64,000 nucleotides of DNA from Sycobia sp. Sy_11 (Eukaryota > Arthropoda > Insecta > Hymenoptera > Epichrysomallidae): positions 1,369,001 to 1,433,000 of the forward strand of contig JACCIC010000004.1 of NCBI GenBank assembly GCA_018907035.1, in the 5' to 3' direction. The notes beneath the pieces were generated by a model that ran no database searches, was not told where the DNA came from, and was given only the letters and a program-made list of their open reading frames with translations. The position numbers were made by a program, and so were the translations under genes. Of this stretch, positions 35,201 through 46,969 are shown piece after piece. Each line of letters starts with the position of its first letter. Positions within the stretch are counted from its first letter, which is position 1.

Positions 35201-35985
35201 CAATCAGCAAATTTGCTTCTGTATATACTGCAGAATGTGCTGCTCTCTCAGCTGCCCTTGATATTGCACTTATGAATACAAGGAGAAGCTATCTGATTTT
35301 CTCAGACTCCCTAAGTGCTCTGCAAAGTCTTAATTCAACAAAAACTTCGAGCTATAGAAATTCGCATATTCTGGAGATTAAGAGAAAATATAATTTATTT
35401 TTAGAACAGAACCCCAACTATCAAATTAGATTTGTTTGGATTCCATCCCATATTGGCCTTCATGGTAATGAAATTGCAGATAACTTAGCAAAAGAGGCCA
35501 CTAAAAACATCCCTACCGACACTTTTTCAATCCCATACACTGATCTCTTTTCAGAATTCAAAGAAATTGCGATAAAACAAACTGAGTTGTTTATAAAAGA
35601 TCGATCATTATTCACAGGTAAAAAATACTTTCAGGCATTTTGTCTTAAAAAATCGAAATCTTGGTTTGTAAATAAAAAATTAAATAGAAGATGTATTACT
35701 ACAATAAATCGCTGCAGATCAGACCACTACAGTCTAGCAGCTTCTCTTGCCAGAGTGAATATTATCAACGATCCCACATGTGCATGTGGCTCTACGTCTC
35801 AAGATCTGAATCATGTATTATGGCAATGCAAGCTTTATGATGAAGTAAGAAAGTCTTTCATAAATAAACTCGTTAGACTCAAGTTACAACTACCCCTAAA
35901 TATAGAGACATTCATAGCCAATCCTAACACTCGAATATGTCAAATAATTTGCGAATTCTTCAATAAATGTAACCTTTATATATAG
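32245..35985 (+). CDS. LINE ORF2: endonuclease, reverse transcriptase and RNase H
   Basis: An uninterrupted 1246-codon frame. The N-terminal endonuclease shows WNARS (N13), VETWL (E38), GDFNAHNKLWN (D144, N146) and GSDHFP (D219, H220). The reverse transcriptase shows RPIALTSCVCKLFESL, QAGFRTGRSCTDNL, AAFIDVSGAFDNVN, GVPQGGVLSPLLY and QFADDLLIYS (F664-A-D-D667, FADD in place of the commoner YADD), then VRFLGIILD. The RNase H domain has MYTDGSK (D960), YTAECAAL, FSDSLSALQSL and WIPSHIGLHGNEIADNLAKE. The C-terminus carries CACGS...HVLWQC (from C1179). All expected catalytic residues are present. The protein would nick the target, prime on it and copy the element RNA. Codon use is AT-biased like the host background. 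Confidence 0.95.
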   Translation: MSFNNKLKCLFWNARSLRKRKNELADILKNLDIFISVETWLTDHAVDSEQFKFPDFLTYRKDRLHGRGGGILLLIRKTVGYIELTNLATPHTSVELAGIKVTNFTPIINILVCYRVPGNNLNQQQWDTIIENCSKSEYCVIVGDFNAHNKLWNCEKTDTNGEKLQNSIDKFDLFIHNIDTYSYVDASRAKKSNLDLIITSLNLADKIEYSVNDDPRGSDHFPIAMNINLQKNLYFKKSFRINSIKTDWEKVSIQLDEKYSVFLTDEYSYLQSYEKYDLFISTVKDTISSHSPKPKIFPYKKRDNPVSWWNSECNKAKRLRKIAYKKWELNKNEKNFIEYKKAIATAIKTFKKSKIDHFKKFACTLNFHENINYVWNKAKILKNKWVKITSNCSNSNLQNDVQIENAIQKLCPAWVASDPSWKPSCYESEFFDAQFDYREFNTALFEKKSTASPGMDGITYDIIKKLPIKYHLILLDIFNELFTAACYPSSWKNSFVHFIKKTNNNGVRPIALTSCVCKLFESLIKNRLQWWLEHFQLLPKNQAGFRTGRSCTDNLVNLTTQINEAFFRKKSVLAAFIDVSGAFDNVNCDILLNKLADIGCSEKIIKFVKFLTIERLIYSDNLGDSFRIGNKGVPQGGVLSPLLYIIYVKNIVDNLPKSVEICQFADDLLIYSKLSPFPKCRSVIEKATNIIKNNLSIIGLDLAPEKTVLIHFNNHNIKPGEVQITVDECIIKSSETVRFLGIILDYKLSFKDQISYVLQRCTRSLNIIKYLCGTWWGSDPNTLIVFYKNFVRSIFDYASFIYFPSQKELVSKIEKIQYCALRKALGYRVSTPVNIILDESKMLLLKERTKFLCQCYISKIINNKKSSVFTNLQKYISFLKKNSHKPNKRLILFNSCAEFVQDNYSHLLTGHNLYDYEYKTYYTKLHVNFELGFQIRSSPNPNTVLNNFIVEQNCATMYTDGSKISNALATGFSCFSPELSIKTSISISKFASVYTAECAALSAALDIALMNTRRSYLIFSDSLSALQSLNSTKTSSYRNSHILEIKRKYNLFLEQNPNYQIRFVWIPSHIGLHGNEIADNLAKEATKNIPTDTFSIPYTDLFSEFKEIAIKQTELFIKDRSLFTGKKYFQAFCLKKSKSWFVNKKLNRRCITTINRCRSDHYSLAASLARVNIINDPTCACGSTSQDLNHVLWQCKLYDEVRKSFINKLVRLKLQLPLNIETFIANPNTRICQIICEFFNKCNLYI

Positions 35986-36206
35986 CGTGCTATTATCTTC
36001 TGCTGTAAGGTAGATACAATATTTTTGCATTGGTCGATCGAAAATCTTCTGTAATGATCCATTATATGTATTATAATAAAAGTTTAAAATTAGCATTTGT
36101 ATCAGACAAAATGTATCTATAATAATGTATATATATGTATATGTTTATAGCTGTATAAGTCTTTTTATAGGCTTGGGTAAGCTCAATAAAAAAAAAAAAA
36201 AAAAAA

Positions 36207-36219
36207 AAAATTGTAATAG
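36207..36219 (+). repeat. Target-site duplication, right copy
   Basis: aaaattgtaatag, overlapping the last A residues of the LINE tail and matching 30725-30737. Confidence 0.8.
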
Positions 36220-39200
36220 TAAATATATTGTATCATTGATTACAAGCATGTAGAAGTAATTATTCTATAAGAGAAAATTGATAAATTTTATCATTCGACG
36301 AACTAAAAAGCACGCCAAATTACTTATATTTTCAATTACGACTTAAACAAATAACAAAAAATTCTATTTTATTATTTAAACATATGATAAACAAATTATA
36401 AAAGCACTCCTTTCGCTCGGGGAGTAGATTGTCACGCGATGTAAATCATCCAATTTCCAGATACGTATTTAAATATTTGATGCCTTACGCACAAAATTAG
36501 TTTGCTTTTTTTTGTTTTAAAGCAAATGCTCAATTCCCACCTGGACGTATAAAAAAACTTTATTTTATATTCAAGGTATATACGAATTCTCATCATGTTC
36601 ACAGCAATTTATATTTAAGTCTATACTTGTATTAAAAAGAATGCTTGTACTATGAGTGAAAATATTAACGCTCTACGGATAATGGGTTGGCAAACATTCA
36701 TTGCTCAACAAATATAAGGCCCTATATGTACGCGCGTGACCCTATTTGAGGCGCAAAATTTAATTTGCCACCCTTGATACAAAAAGTATCGTACTCAGCA
36801 GTGCGGAAAATATATTCTAAAAGTATACAAATTTGTATAAAAAATGTGTATGTGCATGAAAAATAGTATGTATAAGACATGCGCAATACATTACTTCCAA
36901 TATGATGGTCATAAAATCAAATCATGATTACAAATCAACTAAACATTACGGATAACTTCAAAAATTCTTATTTCCTAAAATTCATTATTATTAAACAATA
37001 GAAAAAATATCAATTCAGCTAGCGTTAATGGACTAAAATTTATGGTAATTTGCTTTATGAAAACATTTATTTTGAAATTCAAAAATTAATGAAGGAAAAT
37101 ATTGTATTATTATCACATATAATATTAATATATATATATATTAATATTATATTTGATAATAATATATAATTTTTTAATGAAGTATTTTTTCATTTTTATA
37201 ATGTTCTAGTTCATCTAATTAAACTCAAGTTACATTCTGATGACATTTAAAAACAGGCACTATTTTTAAAATATTCTTAATATTAACTCTCCCCCCTCCT
37301 GAACCACACGACGTATATACTCTTTGAAATGAACTGATAAGAGTAGGACAAGCGAAAAGTTCGCATATTTTTTATAACTTCTCATGAACAAAATGCAAAT
37401 AGTTCTACAAGCTCACAAATTAAAACTTATAGGTTAAAGCATAAATACTTATAGGTTAAAAGATTGTTATATAAATAATTCTTCAATAAATTTCAGAATA
37501 CAACGAAAATTTCGTAAAATTCCATACTTTATGAAAATCATGAATATGTATATATATAATTTCTGAGTTCAAAAATCTGAATTTATAAACATATAAAAAT
37601 CGGTAATTTAAATTAATTTAACTTGGTCCATAATTGATTTTGATAATGGCATGAAAAAATTTTTTTAAAATAATTAAAATAATGAAAAATAAATACGTCA
37701 TAGCTATTTTTAATCAATTATTTTAAATTTCATTAATATCATATAAAATTTATAATCTGTAACTACAAAAACGTGTAAAAATAGGTTTCTGGGCAAATAC
37801 AAAAGAAAAAAATTTAAATCAGTTAAATAAGTAAATATGTGATCAATATTTTGATTTCACTTTTTTAAATGTTGTAATTTTCACTTCAGGTTTATATTCT
37901 GGAACCTAAAAAGCATAGAATCAAGTATACTATATTGTTTTTAATACGTTTCAAAAACATTTGTAGATTGTATGAGTGGTTAAGACGCGAATCATGTTAA
38001 TGGCACACAGGGATTCAGCAGAAAATGAACAAAGAATATACCAATTTTATTGATTATTAGAAAGTAATAATTTTATTTTATATTCTTCTAAAAATTTTAT
38101 AATTAAACAGCTAATTTAAAAAATTATATAAAACTATAGTCTATTCTCAAATGAGAATTAACTATTATTTGAATCCCAACACGAAATTCCTTGTAAATAT
38201 TTTGTTTTGCTTTGCTAACATAATAATAGATCGTAATTGAATTGTAAAATATAACTTTAAGATACATAGAAATCAAATCAATTATTTCCAGAGCTAAGTT
38301 AGCTTTTCGGAGAATATAAATTTTAAGTGGAATTATATAGATTCAAACAGAACCTTAAAGCTTGGTAAAATACTATTTCACTTCGAATTTATTAAGAATA
38401 GAATTCCACCTAAATATCTAAAATAAGTTTTTACCAATTCAAACCCAAAATACACGTATGGATAAAAATGATATTTGTTAGATTTTAATAATTTATAGAA
38501 TATGTTAGTACTTAATAACTCGAGTTAAACTTTCACACGATGAAATCTCGTGTTGAAATTATATTACATTACCATTCGGACTTCAAATTATGTCATTATA
38601 AGAGCCATTACTGTTATGAACATTTCATAATGAGATACAGGTATATCTATTTATCAAAACATTAAAATGTAAACAGATTGAAAACAGTACATTTTATAAT
38701 AAAAATATTTATATCCAATTATAAAGACATCAAACGTGCGTTAACATAAAATTTATGTAGACTTTTTTCTGTACATATAATACTCTTTAAAAAGTTGTTT
38801 AGCCTTCTGTTATTTACCAATATTAAAAAAAATAAATTAAAATATTAATCCAATATTATATACATTGCCAATAAATAAAAAAAAAATATTATATACATAA
38901 TAATTCTTTTTCCCCAAAATCTATGTTTTTTTTCATTAAATTTGGTCAGCGCTTTACAATTGTCAATAAGATTTTATAAGTTTTAGAAATTAGTATAAAA
39001 TACTGCGTTAAAATTTATAAATTGTTTAAAAAATCAATTAAATTATTGCAGTTTCATAAATTTTATCTAACCTGACTAATGCTTGAATTTTGCACTTTAT
39101 ACAAACATTGGCAATATATTTATAGAAATATTCGGAGAAAGTTAGGATTTTTAAAGAAATTTCAGTTTTACTAACTCACACACACACAGACGCGCACGCG

Positions 39201-39307
39201 TATATAACCATTTCTCTTATATATTGCCTTCGACTTATAACTACAAAAGCATTTGTACGCGTGCAATTTACTCATGGATGCTATTAATCTTACATTATTA
39301 TGCAGTC

Positions 39308-39315
<8 letters not shown>
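36220..39315. other. AT-rich sequence without recognisable genes
   Basis: About 3 kb with no open frame or motif. It contains a nearly perfect 58-nt AT palindrome at 37106-37163 and a short CA/CG-rich patch near 39178-39200. Confidence 0.5.
37106..37163. repeat. 58-nt near-perfect palindrome
   Basis: Arms of 27 bp (attattatcacatataatat... and its complement) match at all but one position around a tatata centre. It would form a long AT hairpin or cruciform. Confidence 0.85.

Positions 39316-39371
<56 letters not shown>
39316..39371. repeat. (TA)n microsatellite
   Basis: About 28 perfect TA units. Confidence 0.95.
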
Positions 39372-39372
<1 letters not shown>

Positions 39373-40099
39373 CATCCCTCTTGCAAAACAGCCTCAACGA
39401 TGTTCCATACCGATCCATAAGCAATTCTTCTTAATTATAAATAATTTTAATTGGGCCAGGGTATCAATGGCCTTCGTAAGGTTGCTGCTGAGCTCAGACG
39501 GATGACTCAACTGAACAGTCGAGGTAAGCAAGTCCCAAATATTGCTCGTTGTTTTTAAGAGTAAGTATATGTAATACTCACATTTTTCTTGTATATTAAA
39601 AGTGATGCTCAAAACTTATTACGTATATAATCTTACGTATTAATCTAAAGTTTCAATTAATTATTTATAGTTATAGATTTAATTTAATCATTAATATATA
39701 GTTATACATATTTGGTTTTGTTCTATATACTTTATTTTCTTGTTTGAAAAAATTAGAGGTATTTGCAATGTTAGATATCTATACTCAAAATTAAATCCAT
39801 TACCGTATAATTTTAAACTTAAATTAGTAACAGACGAGACTTTAATAAAAAATTATTAGGTAAGGAAATAGAATTACCACAAAATAAACTGTTACTTCGA
39901 CAGGGAATGTTCAGAAATAGATTAAATGGATAGATCGGTTTTGGTAGAAATAAGTGTATAGATAAATCGGTGTTCGGATACTAATGGGTATAGACACGCA
40001 GATAATTCTAGATAGATAAATAGATAGATAGATAAAAAGAAAGAGGGAAAGAGAAAGGGAAATAGGTACAGAGAAAGAGAGAGTGAAGGACGAAAAAAC
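39372..40099. other. AT-rich sequence grading into a purine-rich stretch
   Basis: No gene was recognised. From about 40015 it becomes GATA- and GA-rich (tagatagatagata, then gaaagagaaag), leading into a candidate promoter. Confidence 0.4.
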
Positions 40100-40487
40100 C
40101 TCCAAGATCTTGCGGCGCTTCACTCGCGCTGTCTTATTCTTGCTCAAGGCAAAGGTGGGAGAGATACAGAGTCGCCTTTGCCGGAGAAACGACGATATAT
40201 AGGAGGAAAAGAGGAAGAGAGAGAAATAGAAGGAGTGTGTGAGAGGAGGGGGGAGAGAAAGACCCGGTCGGAGAAGGCAAGAGCTTTTCGTTCTTTCGGA
40301 CGCGTTTTCTTGCGAATCGAGACAAGTCAGTCAGTCGCTGTTAAACTCCGTAGCTGAGCGTGCCGCAGCAGGCCCAACTTTTATATATACACATTCGAGT
40401 ATTGCAATATACTCAAAGGCATACACACGCACGTGTATATATACAAGTGAACGAGCTCTTCCGTGGCGAAGATCGCAAGCTACTTTT
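40100..40487 (+). promoter_or_regulatory. Candidate promoter and non-coding first exon, possibly of Tm1
   Basis: A GC-richer island next to GA-rich sequence. It contains tandem TCAGTC copies (40327-40336) that match the arthropod initiator, with no good TATA box at the right distance. The sequence then runs to a donor-like gtgagtaa at 40488. Length and layout suit a non-coding first exon. Assigning it to the muscle-type Tm1 transcript (first coding exon at 46970) is inference from being the nearest downstream gene on this strand. Confidence 0.35.
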
Positions 40488-40561
40488 GTGAGTAAACAAT
40501 TCCAGCATTTTTTCTCTCATTCTTTTGGATCAGCTTTGGGCAGGATAATAAAAGTTCGAGG

Positions 40562-40563
<2 letters not shown>

Positions 40564-40636
<73 letters not shown>
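40564..40636. repeat. (TA)n then (GTATAT)n microsatellite
   Basis: About 23 TA units, then about four GTATAT units. Confidence 0.9.
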
Positions 40637-40638
<2 letters not shown>

Positions 40639-40813
40639 TGTAAAATCAAAGACTTACGCATGTATATATATCGTTAGGTATCGTTTTTTACTTCGCGCTT
40701 TTTTAACTCCGATGTGCCACGCTATGGGGCTGCAGATATTTTTGGACCGAGTACTATTTTGTATAGACTTTTTAAACGTGCAATATTCAAGTAGAAAGAT
40801 CGTATGAAAAGTG

Positions 40814-40816
<3 letters not shown>

Positions 40817-40860
<44 letters not shown>
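40817..40860. repeat. (AT)n microsatellite
   Basis: 22 perfect AT units. Confidence 0.95.
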
Positions 40861-40862
<2 letters not shown>

Positions 40863-41940
40863 CAGGGGATTCGGTTAAAATTGGAATTCCGATGAAAACG
40901 AGAGGGACCATTTTTAATCTCTTCATTCAATGCAGAAGGGTGATTATAATTCCAATTTATTATATGCTTCGAATGATGAATTCAAAAGTAATAATCATAA
41001 TAATAAAATAATAATAAAAACTAATACTAGAGACGAAGAAGAAACTATAGAATAATGAATATTATAAGTGGAATACAAATTAAAATTACTTGTAATGCAT
41101 TCAAATAAAACCCTCAGTTTCGAAAACATTCTACAAAGGTGAAAAAGAATAATCTGCATAAAGATCGACAAATTAAAGTTGATTGGTTTGGTTATAAATC
41201 TTAAAGCAAAGCATGCACATTTTATTTTAATTTTGTATTAGTAAAATACGTTATTATATTACTAAAAATCCTAAATTTTTCGTAGCTCCAAACTTCTTTA
41301 ATATTAAAAGAACTATTTATAAGGAATAAATTCAATTTTTTAATCTCAAACTGTAAACATATTTTATTAATAACTATTCCTATTCTAATTTAAAAATCAT
41401 TCGTGAAAAATAGCGAATTGCAACTTTATGTTGATAATTTGTTTAAATTTACGTACATCTAAAATAACATAAATACTCAAACCAGAAATAAAAAAATTCT
41501 AACTTCATTTCAGTTTTGAGACTGTCGCAAATTAGGTTAAAATTTTCAAACTGTCAATTAAAACTTAAAAATTGAGAAATTAAATTTTCAATTAAATGCA
41601 GAGTGTTGGTATTTATTTAATTTTAAAAAACTTTGTAAGATTACGTTTTTTTTGTAATAACTTAACTTATTATAACACTTCTGTGCATTGTGTTGTATGT
41701 CTAAGAGCTCTCGCTCCAGAAGTTCTAAATTATTTCAGCAGTTCTAAATTTATAAAGAAAAGCAAATAAAGAGAGAAAGATAAAGAGTCTTGCCGAAACT
41801 ATGTCGCTCTCTGAATCAAAAAGTCGCCGGCGACGAAACTCTCGTGGGGCAATAAAATAACAATAATTTCGAAATGCGGAATCCCTCCCCCTCTCAAAAA
41901 AGAGTTGCGTTATAATTTCGAACGTCGTTTGTAGCAGCCA
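40861..41940. other. AT-rich sequence without recognisable genes
   Basis: No gene was recognised. Composition becomes richer in GC from about 41780 toward the GT-repeat region. Confidence 0.45.
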
Positions 41941-42014
41941 GATTTTTTATTTCGGATACGCGCGCATCGCGCGCGCGTGTAATGAAACACCGCGAGTTCT
42001 CATGTGTGTATGTT

Positions 42015-42184
<170 letters not shown>

Positions 42185-42268
42185 CCGATGCCACTAACCC
42201 GAAATGGTCCGATCTCGAGTCGCAGTGACGGCGAAACGCATGCGCGCCGCGCAGACAACAAAATACAA

Positions 42269-42270
<2 letters not shown>

Positions 42271-42326
<56 letters not shown>
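42271..42326. repeat. (TA)n microsatellite
   Basis: About 28 perfect TA units. Confidence 0.95.
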
Positions 42327-42327
<1 letters not shown>

Positions 42328-42354
42328 CACACACACATATATCATCGTGTCTTA

Positions 42355-42448
42355 TTTTCTTCTCTTGCACGGCGGGGCTGCTGCTGTTGCTGCTGCTGGT
42401 TACTGCATGCCTGATATGCAGCGTGCAGTGCGGCTTCCTCTTGGCAGC

Positions 42449-42514
<66 letters not shown>

Positions 42515-42660
42515 GTATATATACACGACCGGCAATCGCTTCTTGTCTTCCCTTTCCTTCCTCGAGCACGCAGCTTTTACGCCGCACCGTGTCGCATGTA
42601 AAAATATCCCTTCTCCAGCCGCATTCTATTACGGGATCGCACCCCTCTTTAAATCCCACG
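42355..42660. other. GC-richer patches around a TA tract, with a CTG-type run
   Basis: A CTG-rich run (ctgctgctgttgctgctgct) near 42378-42400 lies in a GC-rich patch. A long (TA)n tract at 42452-42513 separates it from another GC-rich patch ending about 42660. Open frames here come from the repeats. These may be parts of a regulatory region upstream of Tm1; no core promoter was identified. Confidence 0.35.
42452..42513. repeat. (TA)n microsatellite
   Basis: About 31 perfect TA units. Confidence 0.95.
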
Positions 42661-43154
42661 TATATTAGAAAAACGTCAGCACAAAATAGTTTAGGAAAAA
42701 CCCTAGATTTTCTATGTGGATATTAACAGCCAGATCAAATTTGTTTATTTTTTCTTTTTCCTCTTTTTCTTTCATCAGCGAGTGGGAAACTCCAGTAGAA
42801 GAATATTTTTGAGCGATATATGATTTTAAAAGAAAATCACGACTTTTCCGCATACATTTGTATATTATTATTAATAGTTTTTTTCTTTTTATTATATATG
42901 TTCACTATTAATTATTGCTCAAGAAGAATAAGATAAAGCTCGTCTTTTAATATTGTTCGGCGCAGATACTTTTCGCGACTTTGATAAGATTATGCTCGCA
43001 ATTCATTGGTATAACAACGCGAGTCTTTATATCGCACACGTGCAGTGCGCGATTTAGATAGGTGCATGACATTTATGAATTTCTCAACGATATACTTTGT
43101 TTGACTGTGTATGCCATTTGTAAATCAAACTTAATACGTTTGGTTTTTTCGAAT

Positions 43155-43158
<4 letters not shown>

Positions 43159-43206
<48 letters not shown>

Positions 43207-43207
43207 G

Positions 43208-43254
<47 letters not shown>
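43159..43254. repeat. (CT)n followed by (CA)n
   Basis: 18 CT units (43159-43194), then an interrupted CA/CG run to 43254, followed by GT-rich sequence that could pair with it. Confidence 0.95.
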
Positions 43255-43257
<3 letters not shown>

Positions 43258-43559
43258 TGGGTGTGTGTGTGTTGTGTGCTGTGTGTGTGGAGCAGATATT
43301 TATTCATAACTACGAAAAATATTTATATTTGTCAAAAATAGAATGTGTAAAATTCAAAATATAGAAGTAGCACTCGGAATGTTGTGTATAAATAAACGTA
43401 AGCATAACTTACACCTTCTTATATAAGATAATAAAATGATTCATTTTGACCAAGTACTGAAACTGCATATAATGTACAGTTTTTAGTCAATTTTGAGCCA
43501 CGATGACGAAAAAAAAAGATCCTCTACACCTGCGTTTTGAGCGGTTTATAAAACTGGAG

Positions 43560-43800
43560 CAGAGAAGCGAGGCTGGCACACGCGCGCGCGCGCACGCTGC
43601 TTTTTCAGAGAGAGTGCGCGCAATCTCTCGTGGGATATTGAAAACCTATCTATAGTCAGAGCTGAGACCTTCCGCTATAAATAAAGCTTACACGCAAGCA
43701 CCCGGGCTGCTGCTAATTATATATCTCCGTGTTGCATGAGGAGAAAACAGCGGCCGAAGCTCGAGAAAGATGAAGAAGAATGTGTAATATCAAGAATTCC
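43560..43800 (+). promoter_or_regulatory. Candidate promoter with TATA/MEF2-like box, possibly Tm1 muscle type
   Basis: A GC-rich island containing CTATAAATAA at 43675-43684. This fits both a TATA box and the MEF2 consensus (C/T)TA(A/T)4TA(A/G). A GC-rich segment that could hold a start site and leader follows. The nearest coding sequence downstream on this strand is the muscle-type first exon of Tm1 at 46970, and muscle tropomyosin genes of flies are known MEF2 targets. The link is inference. Confidence 0.35.
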
Positions 43801-46800
43801 GAATTCTTTTTCTTTTTAGTGAATTTCTTTTATTTTATTTTTATACGAATGTGGTAAAGCTTAAAAGGTGGGCTACAAAAAAAACTGAGATTTTTTTTAA
43901 AAAATTGACAATAACTTAAATATAAAATAGCCATAATCGTCAATTTTATTTTCGTTAAACGGGGAAAAAATAATTTTAACGTGAGTAAATAAAATCCTAA
44001 TTTTAGACTACAATGCTATAAAGATCTAATATGTAGTTTCGAAATCAAAACTCGTATTTGAAGAAACACGGTTTCGAAAAAAGTTTAACTTTTTAGCTTG
44101 TTCTTTAAATTCAATGCCGGTAATAAAACATTAATAATAAAATTCATATATATTTGATGAAAATATATTAAATCTTTAAACAAGATATACTTTCTAGTAA
44201 TTTTAAATTAAAATATATAGTTTGGATTCGTTCAATGCTCGGGAAAAATAATTTAAAACAACAACTATATCATTTATATATGTTTTAATATATAATTTAC
44301 TAATCTAATCCCTTTAATATGTTTTAGAAATTTTATTATAAAGCCCTGTTTTCTTTTTGTATTTATTATTATAATATTAGGACGTTCTATATTCTATAAA
44401 GAATTTTCAAAATTCTGAAAGTATATTAATAGAATGAATGTTCCATTCAAATAAATATATTGCTTTGAGTCTCTAACAGTAACAGACTAACAAATAATAT
44501 GTTTTTTAGTATACAATATAATATTTCATTTTTTAACATAAAATTTCTTTTGATAAATGACGTATATAAATTCAGTACATGTAGCATTCTCGAAAAAAAT
44601 TTCTTCAAAAAATTTTTTTGCAAATCGTTATTTATATTAAATTCAGTTACCCGCCACATTCAAAAATATCGTCTCAATATTTTATCTCGAAATCCTAAAC
44701 TATATATAAAGATGATAAGCCTATAAATGTAGCTCACCTCCGAGATGGATTCACACGTATAAAAACTTCAAATCATTTTTTTCTCAAAACTGCATTGTTC
44801 AACCTAGCCTACAGCATAATATAAAACATATATTGAATATAAAAATATGCTAAAAGTAATAAAAATAATATAAAGCTTCATCTGATTGAAAAAATTAAAA
44901 ATAATGTCTCCGTTGGTTTGAAATGTAACAACCTTATTTTTAAATTATTATCCTAACCAAGCAAATAGTAAAATTAATTAAGTGTAACGTTGAAAGGAAT
45001 GAAATAATTATTGAAATTCCATAAACTGATAGTATTTTAAAAATGTGTGAAAATGATCATTTTTAAGTTGTATATATAATTAATAAATGTATGTTTTTAC
45101 AGTTTATATTAATATTAACAGAAAAAGATTACAATGTGACACTATCTGAATGTTTTAACATAATCTAAATTCTAACACAAACGAAATATACCGTAAGTTT
45201 CAAATTAAATAAATTTTTATTAGATAAAAATCCGATTTTTCAAATTCAATATATACATTAATAGAATTCTACTATTATAAGTACAATTATTATTATAATT
45301 ACAAAAACATTAATATAGTTCTGATATTATAGAATGCTTAAAATCCGAAAATGTGAAATTATATAAAAGAATTTAAAAATATATTAAAACAGAATAAATG
45401 TTGGATCAAGTATATATAATTACCAAGAAAAAGTAACTGAATTTAGAGATTGAAAGATATTATATATGAAACAAAAACACAAAAACAAAAAATTAATGAA
45501 TAAGATAATTTATTAATATTATAAAAATATATTGTAAGGTTTAAAAAGTATTATATCCATTTTTCCATCTAGTTTAACCCATCACGAAGATCTGAAACAG
45601 GATCCACATGAAATTTATTGTAACCTCGACATGAAAGTTAAAATACTAAAAAACTTTAAAGTTTTAAAATTGTAATTACTAAGTACATAAGAAATAAAAT
45701 AAAATTGTCAATAAAAATAAAAAAACCATCTATCAGCAAATCTTTAAATGGCCACAGATTTATTTAACATATGATTTTAATACTCGCCTTTAAAATTTTT
45801 AACAAAATGATCCTTCTGAATGCGAGTCAGTCAAGATCTTTTTCTTTTCACGTACACTAAAATGAAAGAAAGAATAAAATACGTAACTCTTTTAGCAGAT
45901 TACAGCATTAATTTAATTTATATAATTTTTGTGTAATTAATTTTCTATTTTATGTAATAATAATAAAAACGTTTAATTTAATAATTGTTTCACACTAAAT
46001 AAGTAGATTCAATAACAGAAAAATAACAAATCATTTATTAAAATTTGAATATTATAATTATATATAATTATCATTATAAACTAAAACTTATTAAGGGGAC
46101 TCACAAACTTAAAAAAATGTATTATAAAAAACTAATTAATATTGTGACTTAAAGCATAAAAACTTATTTTATACATATAATAAACATAGAAGCTTTTCAA
46201 TACAATTATAATTGCAGAATTAAAAGAAGGCAAAAATGAAGTACATTTTCATTATGTATCTATGTTAGATTTCGCATTTAATTAGGCTTTTCAAGTATAC
46301 TAAATTTAATTTTTTTAAGATGTACAACAATACCGATATATTAGTATCTTTAGATAATTACAGTTTAAAAATAGATAATACGTGAGGCAAATTGTCGATT
46401 TACAAAGTTATATCGCAAAAAAATTACATTATAGTATATTATGAGTGTATATATATTTAGAAAATGTAGTAACTATATTGAGTAAATTAATCAATTTTCT
46501 TTAAAATGAAGTTTGCCCACTGTCAATAATATAATTGAAAAATAAACTTATTGAGTAACCACTGGCAGAAGATCCGAAAACCTGCCACATATTTCATGAA
46601 AAACTTGATTAAAATTTCCTGATTTACTGCTCTGCGTGCTCAAGGACGTTTACAAAAATATTTATGTGATCAGCTAAATCGCTTTAAACTTTAACGTGAT
46701 TTTTTCAGATAATATTTTTAAAAATCGTTAGATTATTTCAATACTTACACGATAAGAAAAGTTTAAGTTTCTGATCGATTTGCCCATGACTCAAGGTACC

Positions 46801-46859
46801 CATGAATTTCAGCAAAATTATTTTAATTTAACAATACTAGTGAACTATTCATGAGAGGC

Positions 46860-46860
<1 letters not shown>
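43801..46860. other. AT-rich sequence upstream of the Tm1 coding region
   Basis: About 3 kb with no recognised exon. Probably upstream intron or intergenic DNA of Tm1. Frames at 44447-44726 are AT-driven and lack features. Confidence 0.45.

Positions 46861-46865
<5 letters not shown>

Positions 46866-46909
<44 letters not shown>
46866..46909. repeat. (TA)n microsatellite next to the Tm1 first exon
   Basis: About 22 TA units ending 60 bp before the start codon of the muscle-type exon. Confidence 0.95.
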
Positions 46910-46911
<2 letters not shown>

Positions 46912-46969
46912 GAGAATACTTTGATCTGAGTTACAGTCGACTCCGTAAGAGAAAACAAAATCTATCATC

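Larger units (their letters stand above)
30738..36210 (+). mobile_element. Complete non-LTR retrotransposon (LINE, I superfamily type)
   Basis: A 5.47 kb unit with a 5' leader of about 150 nt (30738-30889), two open reading frames separated by 44 nt, a 3' UTR of about 200 nt and a poly(A) tail (36187-36210) that follows AATAAA. A matching target-site duplication brackets it. ORF1 is a gag-like protein with one CCHC knuckle. ORF2 carries apurinic-type endonuclease, reverse transcriptase, RNase H and a C-terminal CCHC. The RNase H after the polymerase is typical of the I superfamily (I, LOA, R1-related clades); the exact clade is not assigned. Both frames are uninterrupted, so the copy may be young and possibly competent. 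A short hairpin (gcttgggtaagc) precedes the tail. Confidence 0.95.
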
